A stretch of 64,000 bases of DNA, from assembly GCF_029626145.1 (NCBI RefSeq), contig NZ_JARUBJ010000002.1, positions 4,127,501 through 4,191,500 on the forward strand, written 5' to 3'. The notes beneath the pieces were generated by a model that made no database searches, was not told the DNA's origin, and worked only from the letters and a program-made list of their open reading frames with translations. The translations under genes and the position numbers were made by a program. Source of the stretch: Micromonospora sp. WMMD961. GTDB lineage: Bacteria; Actinomycetota; Actinomycetes; Mycobacteriales; Micromonosporaceae. Position 1 is the first letter of the stretch. Each line of letters begins with the position of its first letter. Positions 41,361 through 48,647 of the stretch are shown piece by piece.

Positions 41361-41921
41361 TCAGTGGACGGTGCGTGCCGCGGTGGACCACTCGTCGGCC
41401 AGCACCGACCAGACCTCGAGGTCGATCCGACCACGCGGACCCGGTCTGAGCTGGCGGAGCGTGCCGTCGAGGCGGAAGCCGAGCCGCCGGGCGAGGGCCT
41501 TGCTGCGGGTGTTGTCGGCGGTGGTCCGCCACTCCACCCGCTGGATGCCGCGCTCGCGGACCGCCCAGTCGACGATCCGGCGGACCGCCGGCGCGACCAT
41601 GCCCTTGCCCTCGGCCGCCGGCTCCACCCAGCATCCGACCTCGCAGGCACCGGTGGTCACGTCGAACGACACGAAGATGACCCCGCCGACGAGGGTGCCC
41701 CGCCACCACAGCCCCCAGATGCCACCGCTGTCGCCGGCCCAGCGGTCGGCGTACCGCTGCAGGACCGCACGGGCCGACGGCAGGTCGGTGGCGGCGAAGG
41801 ACGGCGACACCCAGGGCTGGATGTGCGCGCGGGCCCGGTCCAGGTGGGCGAGGAACTCCTCGGCCCGCCACGGGTCCAGCGGGCGCAGCTCGACATCCTC
41901 GGTCAACGGCAGGGCGAACAC
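41361..41921 (-). CDS. GNAT acetyltransferase, RimJ/RimL type (186 aa)
   Basis: Acetyl-CoA-binding fold: LRPLDPWRAEEFLAHLDRARAHIQPWV, GIWGLWWRGTLVGGVIFVSFD, the pyrophosphate-binding AAEGKGMVAPAVRRIVDWA and RVEWRTTADNTRSKALARRLGFRLDG. This is the usual N-terminal or small-molecule acetyltransferase pattern (RimJ/RimL, 'GNAT_3'). GTG 41921 has a strong ribosome site GGAGG, preferable to upstream starts. It precedes the Phd-like gene on the same strand. Confidence 0.9.
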   Translation of the reverse strand: MFALPLTEDVELRPLDPWRAEEFLAHLDRARAHIQPWVSPSFAATDLPSARAVLQRYADRWAGDSGGIWGLWWRGTLVGGVIFVSFDVTTGACEVGCWVEPAAEGKGMVAPAVRRIVDWAVRERGIQRVEWRTTADNTRSKALARRLGFRLDGTLRQLRPGPRGRIDLEVWSVLADEWSTAARTVH

Positions 41922-42122
41922 CGGGCCTCCACTCGGGTGTGCGTCGATCGTCGACAGCAGGCTCGCACAGGCCGAGACCTCCGGGCCGCACCGGGGCACG
42001 CTCAGGTACGTGTGGGTGCGGTAGCCGAGCCGGAGCACCGGACAGCACGGCCTCGGCGATTGTGGTGGCAGGGCGTGAACCTGCCGTGCTCCCACGCCGA
42101 CTGAACAGGTGAAGGAGGGCCG

Positions 42123-42641
42123 ATGAGCGATGAGTTGCTGGTGGTCCGCTGTCAGCTCGGTGAGCGGGAGGCGTTCGCCGATCTGGTGCAGGGCTGGCAT
42201 CCGGCGGTCGAGCGGTACGTCGGGCGGATGCTCGGCGGGTCCGACGACGACGTGGTGCAGGAGATCTGGCTGGCGGTCTTCCGAGGATTGCCGAAGCTGC
42301 GGCAGCCGGATCGGTTCGCTCCGTGGCTCTTCGCCATCGCCCGCCGGGCGGTGATGAACCGGCTGCGGGATGCGTACAGCCGTCCCGAGCCGGAGCCGAT
42401 CGACGACCTGCCGGGTGACGACGAGGCGGAGGAGATCGTCAACCGGGAGACCCTGGCCGGAGTGCTGGCGAGCCTACCTGCCCGGGAACGGGAGCTGCTC
42501 TTCCTCTTCTACCTTGAGGATCTGCCGCTGGACGCCTGCGCGCAGATCTGCGCCGTACCCGTCGGCACCGTCAAGTCGCGGCTCAACCGGGCCCGCAGGT
42601 TGTTCCGCAACGAACTGCTACGGAAGGGGTACGAGGCATGA
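42123..42641 (+). CDS. ECF-type RNA polymerase sigma factor (172 aa)
   Basis: Sigma region 2 (EREAFADLVQGWHPAVERYVGRMLGGSDDDVVQEIWLAVFRGLPKLRQPDRFAPWLFAIARRAVMNRLRD) and region 4 (LASLPARERELLFLFYLEDLPLDACAQICAVPVGTVKSRLNRARRLFRNEL), normal ECF length. ATG 42123 follows GGAGGG. A GAAC ... CGAC pair in the 42076-42102 stretch upstream is a possible self-recognised promoter. The overlapping downstream gene (ATGA) encodes a small membrane protein that may be its regulator. Confidence 0.93.
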   Translation: MSDELLVVRCQLGEREAFADLVQGWHPAVERYVGRMLGGSDDDVVQEIWLAVFRGLPKLRQPDRFAPWLFAIARRAVMNRLRDAYSRPEPEPIDDLPGDDEAEEIVNRETLAGVLASLPARERELLFLFYLEDLPLDACAQICAVPVGTVKSRLNRARRLFRNELLRKGYEA

Positions 42642-43105
42642 CGCCGGAAGAGGTGTTGGCGCGACTCGACGCGCCGCTGTCGCTGCGGAGGCGGGTCGGC
42701 TACCTGACCGTGGCCCTCGCCGGTCTCACCGGGAGCGCCCTGATCAGCCTGCTCTGGGCCACCGAGCCGGGGTTGCCGACGCGCACGACGGTGGCCTTCG
42801 CGGCCCTGGTGGCGATCGGCCTGTGCTGGGCGGTGTTCGGCGGTTGGGCCGTGACCCGGCGGACCTCGTTGTTCGCCCGTGATCGGGTGGTCGCCGGATG
42901 GCTCGGCCTCGGCGCGTGGCTGGTCTTCACGGTCGGCGCGTTGGTCATCACAGTGCCGCGACACCAGCTCGAACCGTCGCTGCTGGCCGTCGTGCTCACC
43001 ATGGGCGTAGTGGCGGTGGTGAACCTGTGGGCGGCTCGCCGGGCCAGGGCGGCACTGCTGCGCCGTCGGGACGCGCTGGCCAGGACCGTGACGCGGGACG
43101 GCTGA
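42638..43105 (+). CDS. small four-helix membrane protein, possible regulator of the ECF sigma factor (155 aa)
   Basis: A hydrophilic start (TPEEVLARLDAPLSLRRRVG) is followed by four hydrophobic helices and a basic tail (AARRARAALLRRRDALART). It overlaps the ECF sigma gene by four bases, so it is co-translated with it, the arrangement of anti-sigma factors. It lacks a recognisable anti-sigma zinc motif, so the role is inferred from context only. Confidence 0.8.
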   Translation: MTPEEVLARLDAPLSLRRRVGYLTVALAGLTGSALISLLWATEPGLPTRTTVAFAALVAIGLCWAVFGGWAVTRRTSLFARDRVVAGWLGLGAWLVFTVGALVITVPRHQLEPSLLAVVLTMGVVAVVNLWAARRARAALLRRRDALARTVTRDG

Positions 43106-43110
43106 CCGCG

Positions 43111-43608
43111 TCAGCGGGTGGGGAGCAGGCCGCGCTCGGTCAGGTAGGTGCGCAGCGTCTCGGCGTCCTCGGGGGACATCAGCCAGCGGGGGATCACGGT
43201 CGCCGGCATCCGGCCGACGTACACGATCCAGAAGTCACGGGTGTCCTCCACCCGGGTGACCCCGTCCCAGGCGATGCCGCCGGACTCCGAACCGCTGCGC
43301 ATCATGATGTTGTCGTCGGTGATGTCGTAGGCGCCGTCGACGGCGTAACCACCGGACCGGCGGCGGGCGCGCCACCGCACCCACGGCAGGAACAGCATCG
43401 ACAGCACGCCGGCCAGGACCAGAGTCGTCCACAGCGAGGTGAGCCGCTCGCCGGCTGCGGATCCCCGCGAGACGGCGAAACCGATCACCCCGACCGCCGT
43501 CAGCACCGCACCGACATAGCGGAACCTGCGCAGCCGGACACCGCCGAGCGCGGCGGCCACCCGGCCGGGATAGGTGGGATCGGCCGGTACGTCGAAACGG
43601 ATGTGCAC
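43111..43608 (-). CDS. YcxB-like membrane protein (165 aa)
   Basis: Two central helices (YVGAVLTAVGVIGFAVSRG and LWTTLVLAGVLSMLFLPWV) flanked by strands; the C-terminal part (YDITDDNIMMRSGSESGGIAWDGVTRVEDTRDFWIVYVGRMPATVIPRWLM) fits the YcxB-like domain. Function of the family is unknown. I prefer GTG 43608 (VHIRFDVPAD), which lies six bases after TATCGT on the reverse strand (complement of 43615-43620) and looks leaderless. The longer frame upstream overlaps the divergent promoter. Confidence 0.75.
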   Translation of the reverse strand: MHIRFDVPADPTYPGRVAAALGGVRLRRFRYVGAVLTAVGVIGFAVSRGSAAGERLTSLWTTLVLAGVLSMLFLPWVRWRARRRSGGYAVDGAYDITDDNIMMRSGSESGGIAWDGVTRVEDTRDFWIVYVGRMPATVIPRWLMSPEDAETLRTYLTERGLLPTR

Positions 43609-43697
43609 GCCAGAACGATAGTGCCCCGGGCCGCCCCGGACGCCGTCGACCACCCGCCCGTCGACGTCGCGACCTCCGGGTGAGGCAGTCTGGGACG

Positions 43698-44651
43698 GTG
43701 ACCGTCCACGAGCCCGCCGACGACGTCCGAGTGCCCCGAGCCCAGGTCGGGTCCAGTCCGCAGCACCTGCTGGCGACAGTGCTCGGCGAATATCTCGACT
43801 CCTCGGATGCCGACCTGCCGTCGGCGGCGGTCATCGCGATCCTGCGGGAGTTCGGAGTCAGCGAGGCCAGTGCCCGTTCCGCCCTGTCCCGGCTGGTCAA
43901 GCGCGGTCTCATCGCCACCCGGGGAAACCGACGGCCGCCGGTCTACCACCTCACGCCGCGCGCGACAGCCCGGCACCGCTCCCGCATGCGCCACTTCCTG
44001 ACCTTCGGCGCGCACCCGCCGGTCTGGACGGGTGAGTGGGTGCAGGCGTCCTTCTCGATCCCGAGCTCCGGGCAGGCGCTGCGGCACGCGGTCCGCCGGT
44101 CGTTGAGCGTGCTGGGGTTCGTGGGCCTGTACGACAGCGTGTGGATCCGCCCGGGTTCCGACGCCGCACCGGCGCGGGAGGCGTTGACCGACCTGCTGCA
44201 CCACGTGGCAGGCGCCCGGTGGTCGATCATGCACGTCCGGTTCGACGAGGAGTCCGGGCCCCACGGTCCCGCCTCGGCGTACGACCTGACCGCACTGGCA
44301 TCGGCGTACTCGGATTTCATCGAGCGGTACGCGGAGCTGCGGGTGGCCGCCCGCGACGGGACGCTGGAACCGGCCGGGGCGCTGGTGGCCCGGACCTCGG
44401 CCATGGACTCCTGGCGCAGGTTCGCGGACATCGACCCGGACCTGCCCGAGCATCTGCTGCCGCAGCCCTGGCCCCGCCGGCAGGCCAGGGAGACCTTCCT
44501 GGACATCCACTGCGCGCTCGGCTCGCTGGCCCAGGCACGTCTCGTCGAGGTGGCCACCCCGCACTGGCCGGAGGCCGCCTCGTGGATCACGCACTTCCAG
44601 TCTTCGGGGGATGCCACGGGACCGGAGCCCACCGCAGACCCCTCGCATTGA
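43698..44651 (+). CDS. PaaX-family transcriptional regulator (317 aa)
   Basis: PaaX layout: N-terminal winged helix (SPQHLLATVLGEYL to VSEASARSALSRLVKRGLIATRGNRRPPVYHLT), central RRHFLTFG-like linker with WTGEWVQASFSIP, and a C-terminal domain with LDIHCALGSLAQARLVEV. PaaX represses phenylacetate catabolism through phenylacetyl-CoA, but distant members regulate other pathways and no paa genes are nearby. GTG 43698 follows CAGTCT six bases upstream, in a sequence much like the paoA start. GTG 43680 is an alternative. Confidence 0.85.
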   Translation: MTVHEPADDVRVPRAQVGSSPQHLLATVLGEYLDSSDADLPSAAVIAILREFGVSEASARSALSRLVKRGLIATRGNRRPPVYHLTPRATARHRSRMRHFLTFGAHPPVWTGEWVQASFSIPSSGQALRHAVRRSLSVLGFVGLYDSVWIRPGSDAAPAREALTDLLHHVAGARWSIMHVRFDEESGPHGPASAYDLTALASAYSDFIERYAELRVAARDGTLEPAGALVARTSAMDSWRRFADIDPDLPEHLLPQPWPRRQARETFLDIHCALGSLAQARLVEVATPHWPEAASWITHFQSSGDATGPEPTADPSH

Positions 44652-44679
44652 CACTTATCGTTACGGCAGTGATAGTAAC
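44648..44679 (+). promoter_or_regulatory. sigma-70-like promoter with an inverted repeat, before the secreted hydrolase
   Basis: TTGACA (44648-44653), 17-bp spacer, GATAGT (44671-44676) is the best consensus promoter in the window; the -35 overlaps the PaaX stop codon. GTTAC (44660-44664) and GTAAC (44675-44679) form an inverted repeat in the spacer and -10, a likely repressor site. Confidence 0.65.
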
Positions 44680-44821
44680 TGCACACAGCTCCCGTCGTGT
44701 CGCCGGGTGGTCGACCCCGCCCACCTCCACCCGGCTCGCGGCCAGCGCCACCACCCTGGTCGGACGCGCATGGACGTCCGCCGCGGCCGGGAGCACCGTC
44801 GTGACATCCGCTGGAGGGCGA

Positions 44822-46042
44822 ATGAGAAGGACATCGAAGATCTACGTGGGCCTGGCGGCCATCCTCGTCCCGGTCACCTCGGTGATCATGGCGCTCGGCG
44901 TGACACCGGCCAATGCCGCGGTCGGCGGTTCCGGTCCCTACCCAGCCGACTACGAGACCTCGGCCAGCCTGGCGAACCACACCATCTTCCGGCCCCAGAA
45001 CCTCCCGGCCGAGCGCCTCCCCATCGTCGTGTGGGGCAACGGCGGCTGCTCGGCCAACGGGCTCTCCCAGGGCAACTTCCTGCGCGAGATCGCCTCGCAC
45101 GGTTTCCTCGCCATCGCCAACGGAGCACCGAACGGCTCCGGCTCCACCACGTCGCAGATGCTCACCCAGTCCATCGACTGGGCCTTCGCGGAGAACTCCC
45201 GGCAGGGCAGCAAGTACTACAACAAGATCGACACGACCAAGGTCGCCGTCGCGGGCTTCTCCTGCGGAGGTCTGGAGGCGTACGCCGTCTCCAACGACCC
45301 GCGCGTCAGCACCACCGGCATCTTCAGCAGCGGTCTGTTGAACGACGCCGACGACTACCAGTTGCGGAGGCTGACCAAGCCGATCGCCTACTTCGTCGGC
45401 GGGCCCAGCGACATCGCCTACCCGAACGCCATGGATGACTGGGGCAAGCTGCCGGCCGGTCTGCCAGCCTTCATGGGGAACCTGAACGTCGGACACGGTG
45501 GCACCTACGACCAGACCAACGGCGGCGAGTTCGGCCGGGTCGCGACGCTGTACTTCAAGTGGCGGCTGAAGGGCGACACCACCGCCGGCACCAACTTCGT
45601 CGGCGCCAACTGCGGGCTGTGCCGCACCCAGTGGACGGTCCAGCAGAAGAACCTGACGCTCGACGACACCCCGCCGCCCACCACGCCTCCGCCCACGACC
45701 CCGCCGCCCACGACCCCGCCCCCGACGACCCCGCCACCCACCGGCACCCCCGCCTGCACCGCGGTCTACGCCGTCCAGGACCAGTGGAACGGCGGATTCG
45801 TCGCCAACGTCAGCGTCACCGCGGGCACCGCAGCCCTCACCGGCTGGAGGGTCACCCTCACCCTGCCGAGCGGGGCGACGGTCACCTCGCTGTGGAACGG
45901 CGTCGCCAGTGGCACCAGCGGCACCGTCACCGTCGCCAACCAGAGCTACAACGGACGACTGGCCGCCGGCCAGGGCACCAGTTTCGGGTTCCAGGGCACC
46001 GGAAACGGCAGCGGCACCACCGCCACCTGCACCGGAAGCTGA
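44822..46042 (+). CDS. secreted alpha/beta hydrolase with a C-terminal CBM2 cellulose-binding domain (406 aa)
   Basis: Signal peptide at residues 1-32 (cleavage near NAA-AV). The hydrolase domain (33-270) has LPIVVWGNGGCSANG, the nucleophile motif VAGFSCGGLEAYA and DWGKLPAGLPAFMGNLNVGHGG with a candidate catalytic His. A threonine/proline linker (repeated TPPPT units, about 278-298) joins a CBM2 domain (CTAVYAVQDQWNGGFVANVSV, LTGWRVTLTLPSG, WNG, YNGRLAAGQGTSFGFQGTG). It probably de-esterifies plant polysaccharides; the exact esterase family is uncertain. ATG 44822 follows GGAGGG. Confidence 0.9.
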   Translation: MRRTSKIYVGLAAILVPVTSVIMALGVTPANAAVGGSGPYPADYETSASLANHTIFRPQNLPAERLPIVVWGNGGCSANGLSQGNFLREIASHGFLAIANGAPNGSGSTTSQMLTQSIDWAFAENSRQGSKYYNKIDTTKVAVAGFSCGGLEAYAVSNDPRVSTTGIFSSGLLNDADDYQLRRLTKPIAYFVGGPSDIAYPNAMDDWGKLPAGLPAFMGNLNVGHGGTYDQTNGGEFGRVATLYFKWRLKGDTTAGTNFVGANCGLCRTQWTVQQKNLTLDDTPPPTTPPPTTPPPTTPPPTTPPPTGTPACTAVYAVQDQWNGGFVANVSVTAGTAALTGWRVTLTLPSGATVTSLWNGVASGTSGTVTVANQSYNGRLAAGQGTSFGFQGTGNGSGTTATCTGS

Positions 46043-46048
46043 CACCGC

Positions 46049-46082
46049 CCGGCGGGCCGGCGCATCGACGCCGGCCCGCCGG
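46049..46082. terminator. bidirectional hairpin between convergent genes
   Basis: Perfect 14-bp GC arms (46049-46062 and 46069-46082) with a 6-base loop, seven bases past the hydrolase stop and facing the converging gene at 46130. Confidence 0.85.
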
Positions 46083-46129
46083 GAACGGCCGCACGTCGGT
46101 GACCCGGCCCAGCTCACGCTGTCCGTCGG

Positions 46130-46717
46130 TCAGCGCCCCTCGGGCGATGTCTCGTCCGCAGTCGTGGCAGGCTTTCGCTTCATCATCCATTCGACCGGCC
46201 AGATGCCATCCGTCAACCTGGCGTCGGGGATGTCCAGACTCTGGCGGGCTGCGGCGTAGAATTCGGTACGCGCCCGGCTGGCACTCGCCACGGCATTCTC
46301 CCAACCGTCGGCATCAGCTCCCTCGATCCAGCCATGCGCGTACCACTCCATGAGCCACACGCTCCGGTGCCATGTCCGGGCCGCCTCCACCGTTGCCGGA
46401 TCGCCCAGCAGAAGGACGTGCTCCCAGTCGCGCTCCCGCTGGGCAGCCGCTGCTTCGAGCTGCGGCAACCCGTCTTCAGGGGACAACGAGGGGATCTGCG
46501 CATGAAGTCCCCTGCCTGCCGCGATTCTGTACGACAGCTGGTAACAGGCCTTGATGGCGCGACCGTAGCCCGCGTAGGCGGCCGAGCGCTGTTCGAACAG
46601 CTTTGCCGTGTGGTCACGGCGGAACCGGGCCCGGTCGTTAAGCCCGGTACCCACGAAAGAGAGGACAGCACCTGCGAGAACGGCTCCCACCGTGAGGAGC
46701 TGTTGAGTCACACTCAT
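46130..46717 (-). CDS. hypothetical protein with one N-terminal membrane helix (195 aa)
   Basis: A single hydrophobic segment (residues 6-26, LLTVGAVLAGAVLSFVGTGL) is followed by a helical cytoplasmic region (NDRARFRRDHTAKLFEQRSAAYAGYGRAIKACYQLSYR), then two further helices rich in Trp and Arg. I recognise no family; similar short 'one helix plus coiled coil' proteins occur beside regulatory genes. ATG 46717 has GGGGAGC upstream. It follows the PP2C-like gene on the same strand with 16 bp between, so they may form one operon with the methyltransferase. Confidence 0.75.
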   Translation of the reverse strand: MSVTQQLLTVGAVLAGAVLSFVGTGLNDRARFRRDHTAKLFEQRSAAYAGYGRAIKACYQLSYRIAAGRGLHAQIPSLSPEDGLPQLEAAAAQRERDWEHVLLLGDPATVEAARTWHRSVWLMEWYAHGWIEGADADGWENAVASASRARTEFYAAARQSLDIPDARLTDGIWPVEWMMKRKPATTADETSPEGR

Positions 46718-46733
46718 CGGGATGCTCCCCTCG

Positions 46734-47621
46734 TCAGCGGTCCTCAGGGTGGCAGGTGGTGTCGAACGTGCAGTGGGCGACCGCGGCGTCGTCCGGCACC
46801 CGAACGTCGGGACCACCGCTTCGGGCTTCGGCCTGCCGGACGCGACGGATGACACCAGACGGGCCTTCGGTGGCGAGCAGCTCCCACACCCCGGGCCAGT
46901 CGGTCAGGGCGTACGGGCTGACGATCCGGCTGCAGCCGTTGCTGAGCAGCGCGACACCGTTCAGATCAGCGAGAGGCCATGTACCGGTCACCGCCTCCCG
47001 GGCGGCGCGTGGGTCGTCCTTGGCGATCCAGTAGCCGCCAACCCGGTTGCGGCGGGCGCGTAGCGTCGCCGCGCAGGAGTCGCGGACGCGGTCGTACTCG
47101 GGCGTGCCCGCTGTGATGCCGTCCAGGAGCGCCGAGCAGTCACGGCGGGCGGCGACCTCACGGTCGTCGGTGATCACCTGAGGTCCGCCGTGGGCCGGGT
47201 CGAGGATGAGGAACGTGTCCGCGAGCAGCAGATAGTCAAGGCGGCCCCGGTACGCGCGCACCACCGCGACGCTGGCCTGCGGGCTGCACGGATCCGCGAT
47301 GTCGCAGGTGTCGCCGTGCTCGGCGGCTGTCTCGCCGATGGCGGTGGCGAGGAGCGCCGCGAGGTCTCGCCCGTCGTCGCGGGACAGGTGTGCGAGCAGT
47401 GCTGCGGCGAGGCGACGCGTGTACCAGACGACCCCATGGGAGCAGAGCGACTCAGCTCCCGGGATCCCGGCGCCGTCCAGCAGGACGACGGCACCGGGAA
47501 CCGCGCCGACGAAGTCCTCGTTCGGTCGACCGGGCTTGCCGGCGCTCGTCGCCAGACTGACGTACACCGTGTGCACCACTCTGGGCAGAGGAGGCCCGGG
47601 ATCCGGATCGGTGGGACTCAC
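46734..47621 (-). CDS. PP2C-like phosphatase-fold protein (295 aa)
   Basis: Strand-rich N-terminal part with NEDFVGAVPGAVVLLDGAGIPG, the metal-binding pattern of PP2C phosphatases, then RLDYLLLADTFLIL and ALLSNGCSRIV as later PP2C-like motifs. Some aspartates expected for full activity are not obvious, so it may be a degenerate or special-purpose member. The start is uncertain: GTG 47621, four bases after the methyltransferase stop, or GTG 47579/47576 closer to the fold. Operonic with the methyltransferase gene. Confidence 0.75.
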   Translation of the reverse strand: MSPTDPDPGPPLPRVVHTVYVSLATSAGKPGRPNEDFVGAVPGAVVLLDGAGIPGAESLCSHGVVWYTRRLAAALLAHLSRDDGRDLAALLATAIGETAAEHGDTCDIADPCSPQASVAVVRAYRGRLDYLLLADTFLILDPAHGGPQVITDDREVAARRDCSALLDGITAGTPEYDRVRDSCAATLRARRNRVGGYWIAKDDPRAAREAVTGTWPLADLNGVALLSNGCSRIVSPYALTDWPGVWELLATEGPSGVIRRVRQAEARSGGPDVRVPDDAAVAHCTFDTTCHPEDR

Positions 47622-47625
47622 CCCA

Positions 47626-48459
47626 TCATTGAGCGGTGGCGGGTTTGCGGGCCACCGCGCCGTAGATGGAGGCGTCGGCCAGGGGCGGTCGCTGCTCCGG
47701 TGGCACCTGCGGCCGCCACTCGGTGACCGGGACGATGCCCGGCTCGACCACCTCCAGGCCGGTGAAGAAGCGGGCGAACTCGGCACGGTCGCGGGGCACG
47801 GCGTCCTGCTTCATGCGGCCGGAGGCGAACTCGGCCTCCATCCGCCTGACGATCTCGGCGGGGATGTGGTCGGTGGTGAAGTGGGTCAGGGCGAGCCAAC
47901 TCCCCGACGGCAGCGCGTCGAGCAACCGCGCGACGTGCTCGTGTGGGCGGTCGTCGTCGGTGAGGAAGTGCGTCACGGCGATCAGCACCAGGGCCACCGG
48001 CCGGGACAAGTCCAGTGTGGCGTGCAGCCGCGGGTCGGCGAGGATCGTCTCCGGGTCGCGCAGGTCGGCGTCGAGGTAGGCGGTGGCGCCGGACGGATCG
48101 CTGGTCAGCAGGGCGCGAGCGTGGACCAGCACCATCGGGTCGTTGTCGACGTAGACCACCCGGGACTCGGGGGCCACGGACTGGGCCGCCTCGTGGGTGT
48201 TGTCCGCGCTGGGGATGCCCGTGCCGATGTCGAGGAACTGCCGGACGCCGGCCTCCCGGGCGAGGAATCGCACCGCCCGGCCGAGGAAGGCCCGGTTCTC
48301 CCGCGCGAGGGTGCGCACCCCGGGGTAGACGGCCGCGATCTGGTCGCCGGACTCCCGGTCGACGGCGAAGTTGTCCTTGCCGCCGAGCCAGTAGTTGTAG
48401 CGGCGGGCCGGGTGGACGACGCTGGTGTCGATCCGGTCCGAAGGCAATGGCGGCGTCAC
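47626..48459 (-). CDS. SAM-dependent methyltransferase of the PF04672 (DUF574) family (277 aa)
   Basis: N-terminal SVVHPARRYNYWLGGKDNFAVDRE is the family signature, followed by the SAM site QFLDIGTGIPSADNTHE and VVYVDNDPMVLVHARALL. Such proteins are abundant in actinomycetes and mostly uncharacterised. GTG 48459 has a strong ribosome site (GGGGAGG). First gene of a three-gene leftward group ending with the PP2C-like and one-helix membrane proteins. Confidence 0.93.
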   Translation of the reverse strand: MTPPLPSDRIDTSVVHPARRYNYWLGGKDNFAVDRESGDQIAAVYPGVRTLARENRAFLGRAVRFLAREAGVRQFLDIGTGIPSADNTHEAAQSVAPESRVVYVDNDPMVLVHARALLTSDPSGATAYLDADLRDPETILADPRLHATLDLSRPVALVLIAVTHFLTDDDRPHEHVARLLDALPSGSWLALTHFTTDHIPAEIVRRMEAEFASGRMKQDAVPRDRAEFARFFTGLEVVEPGIVPVTEWRPQVPPEQRPPLADASIYGAVARKPATAQ

Positions 48460-48537
48460 GTGACCTCCCCAGGTCGACCGTCACCGATCGTAGGCGAAGA
48501 GCGCCGACCTGGTGACCCCGCGCCTCGCCGCCTGCCA

Positions 48538-48616
48538 GGAAACCGCTTACCGCCTTGCTATTGACGCTCGTCACTGGCTCTCAGTACCGTGGTGCGGGCA
48601 GCGAGAAAGCGCTTTC
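48538..48616 (+). promoter_or_regulatory. promoter flanked by two LacI-type operator candidates
   Basis: TTGACG (48561-48566), 18-bp spacer, TACCGT (48585-48590). Downstream lies the perfect palindrome GAAAGCGCTTTC (48605-48616), and upstream a related site GGAAACCGCTTACC (48538-48551). Two sites on either side of a promoter suit repression by looping. Confidence 0.65.
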
Positions 48617-48647
48617 CGACCCTCACCGTCCGACAGGGAGCGCCCCC

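Noticed and set aside
41361..42200. Longer N-terminal extension of the acetyltransferase
   Set aside because: GTG 41921 has a clear GGAGG site and the fold begins there; the upstream part is low-quality sequence overlapping the sigma factor promoter.
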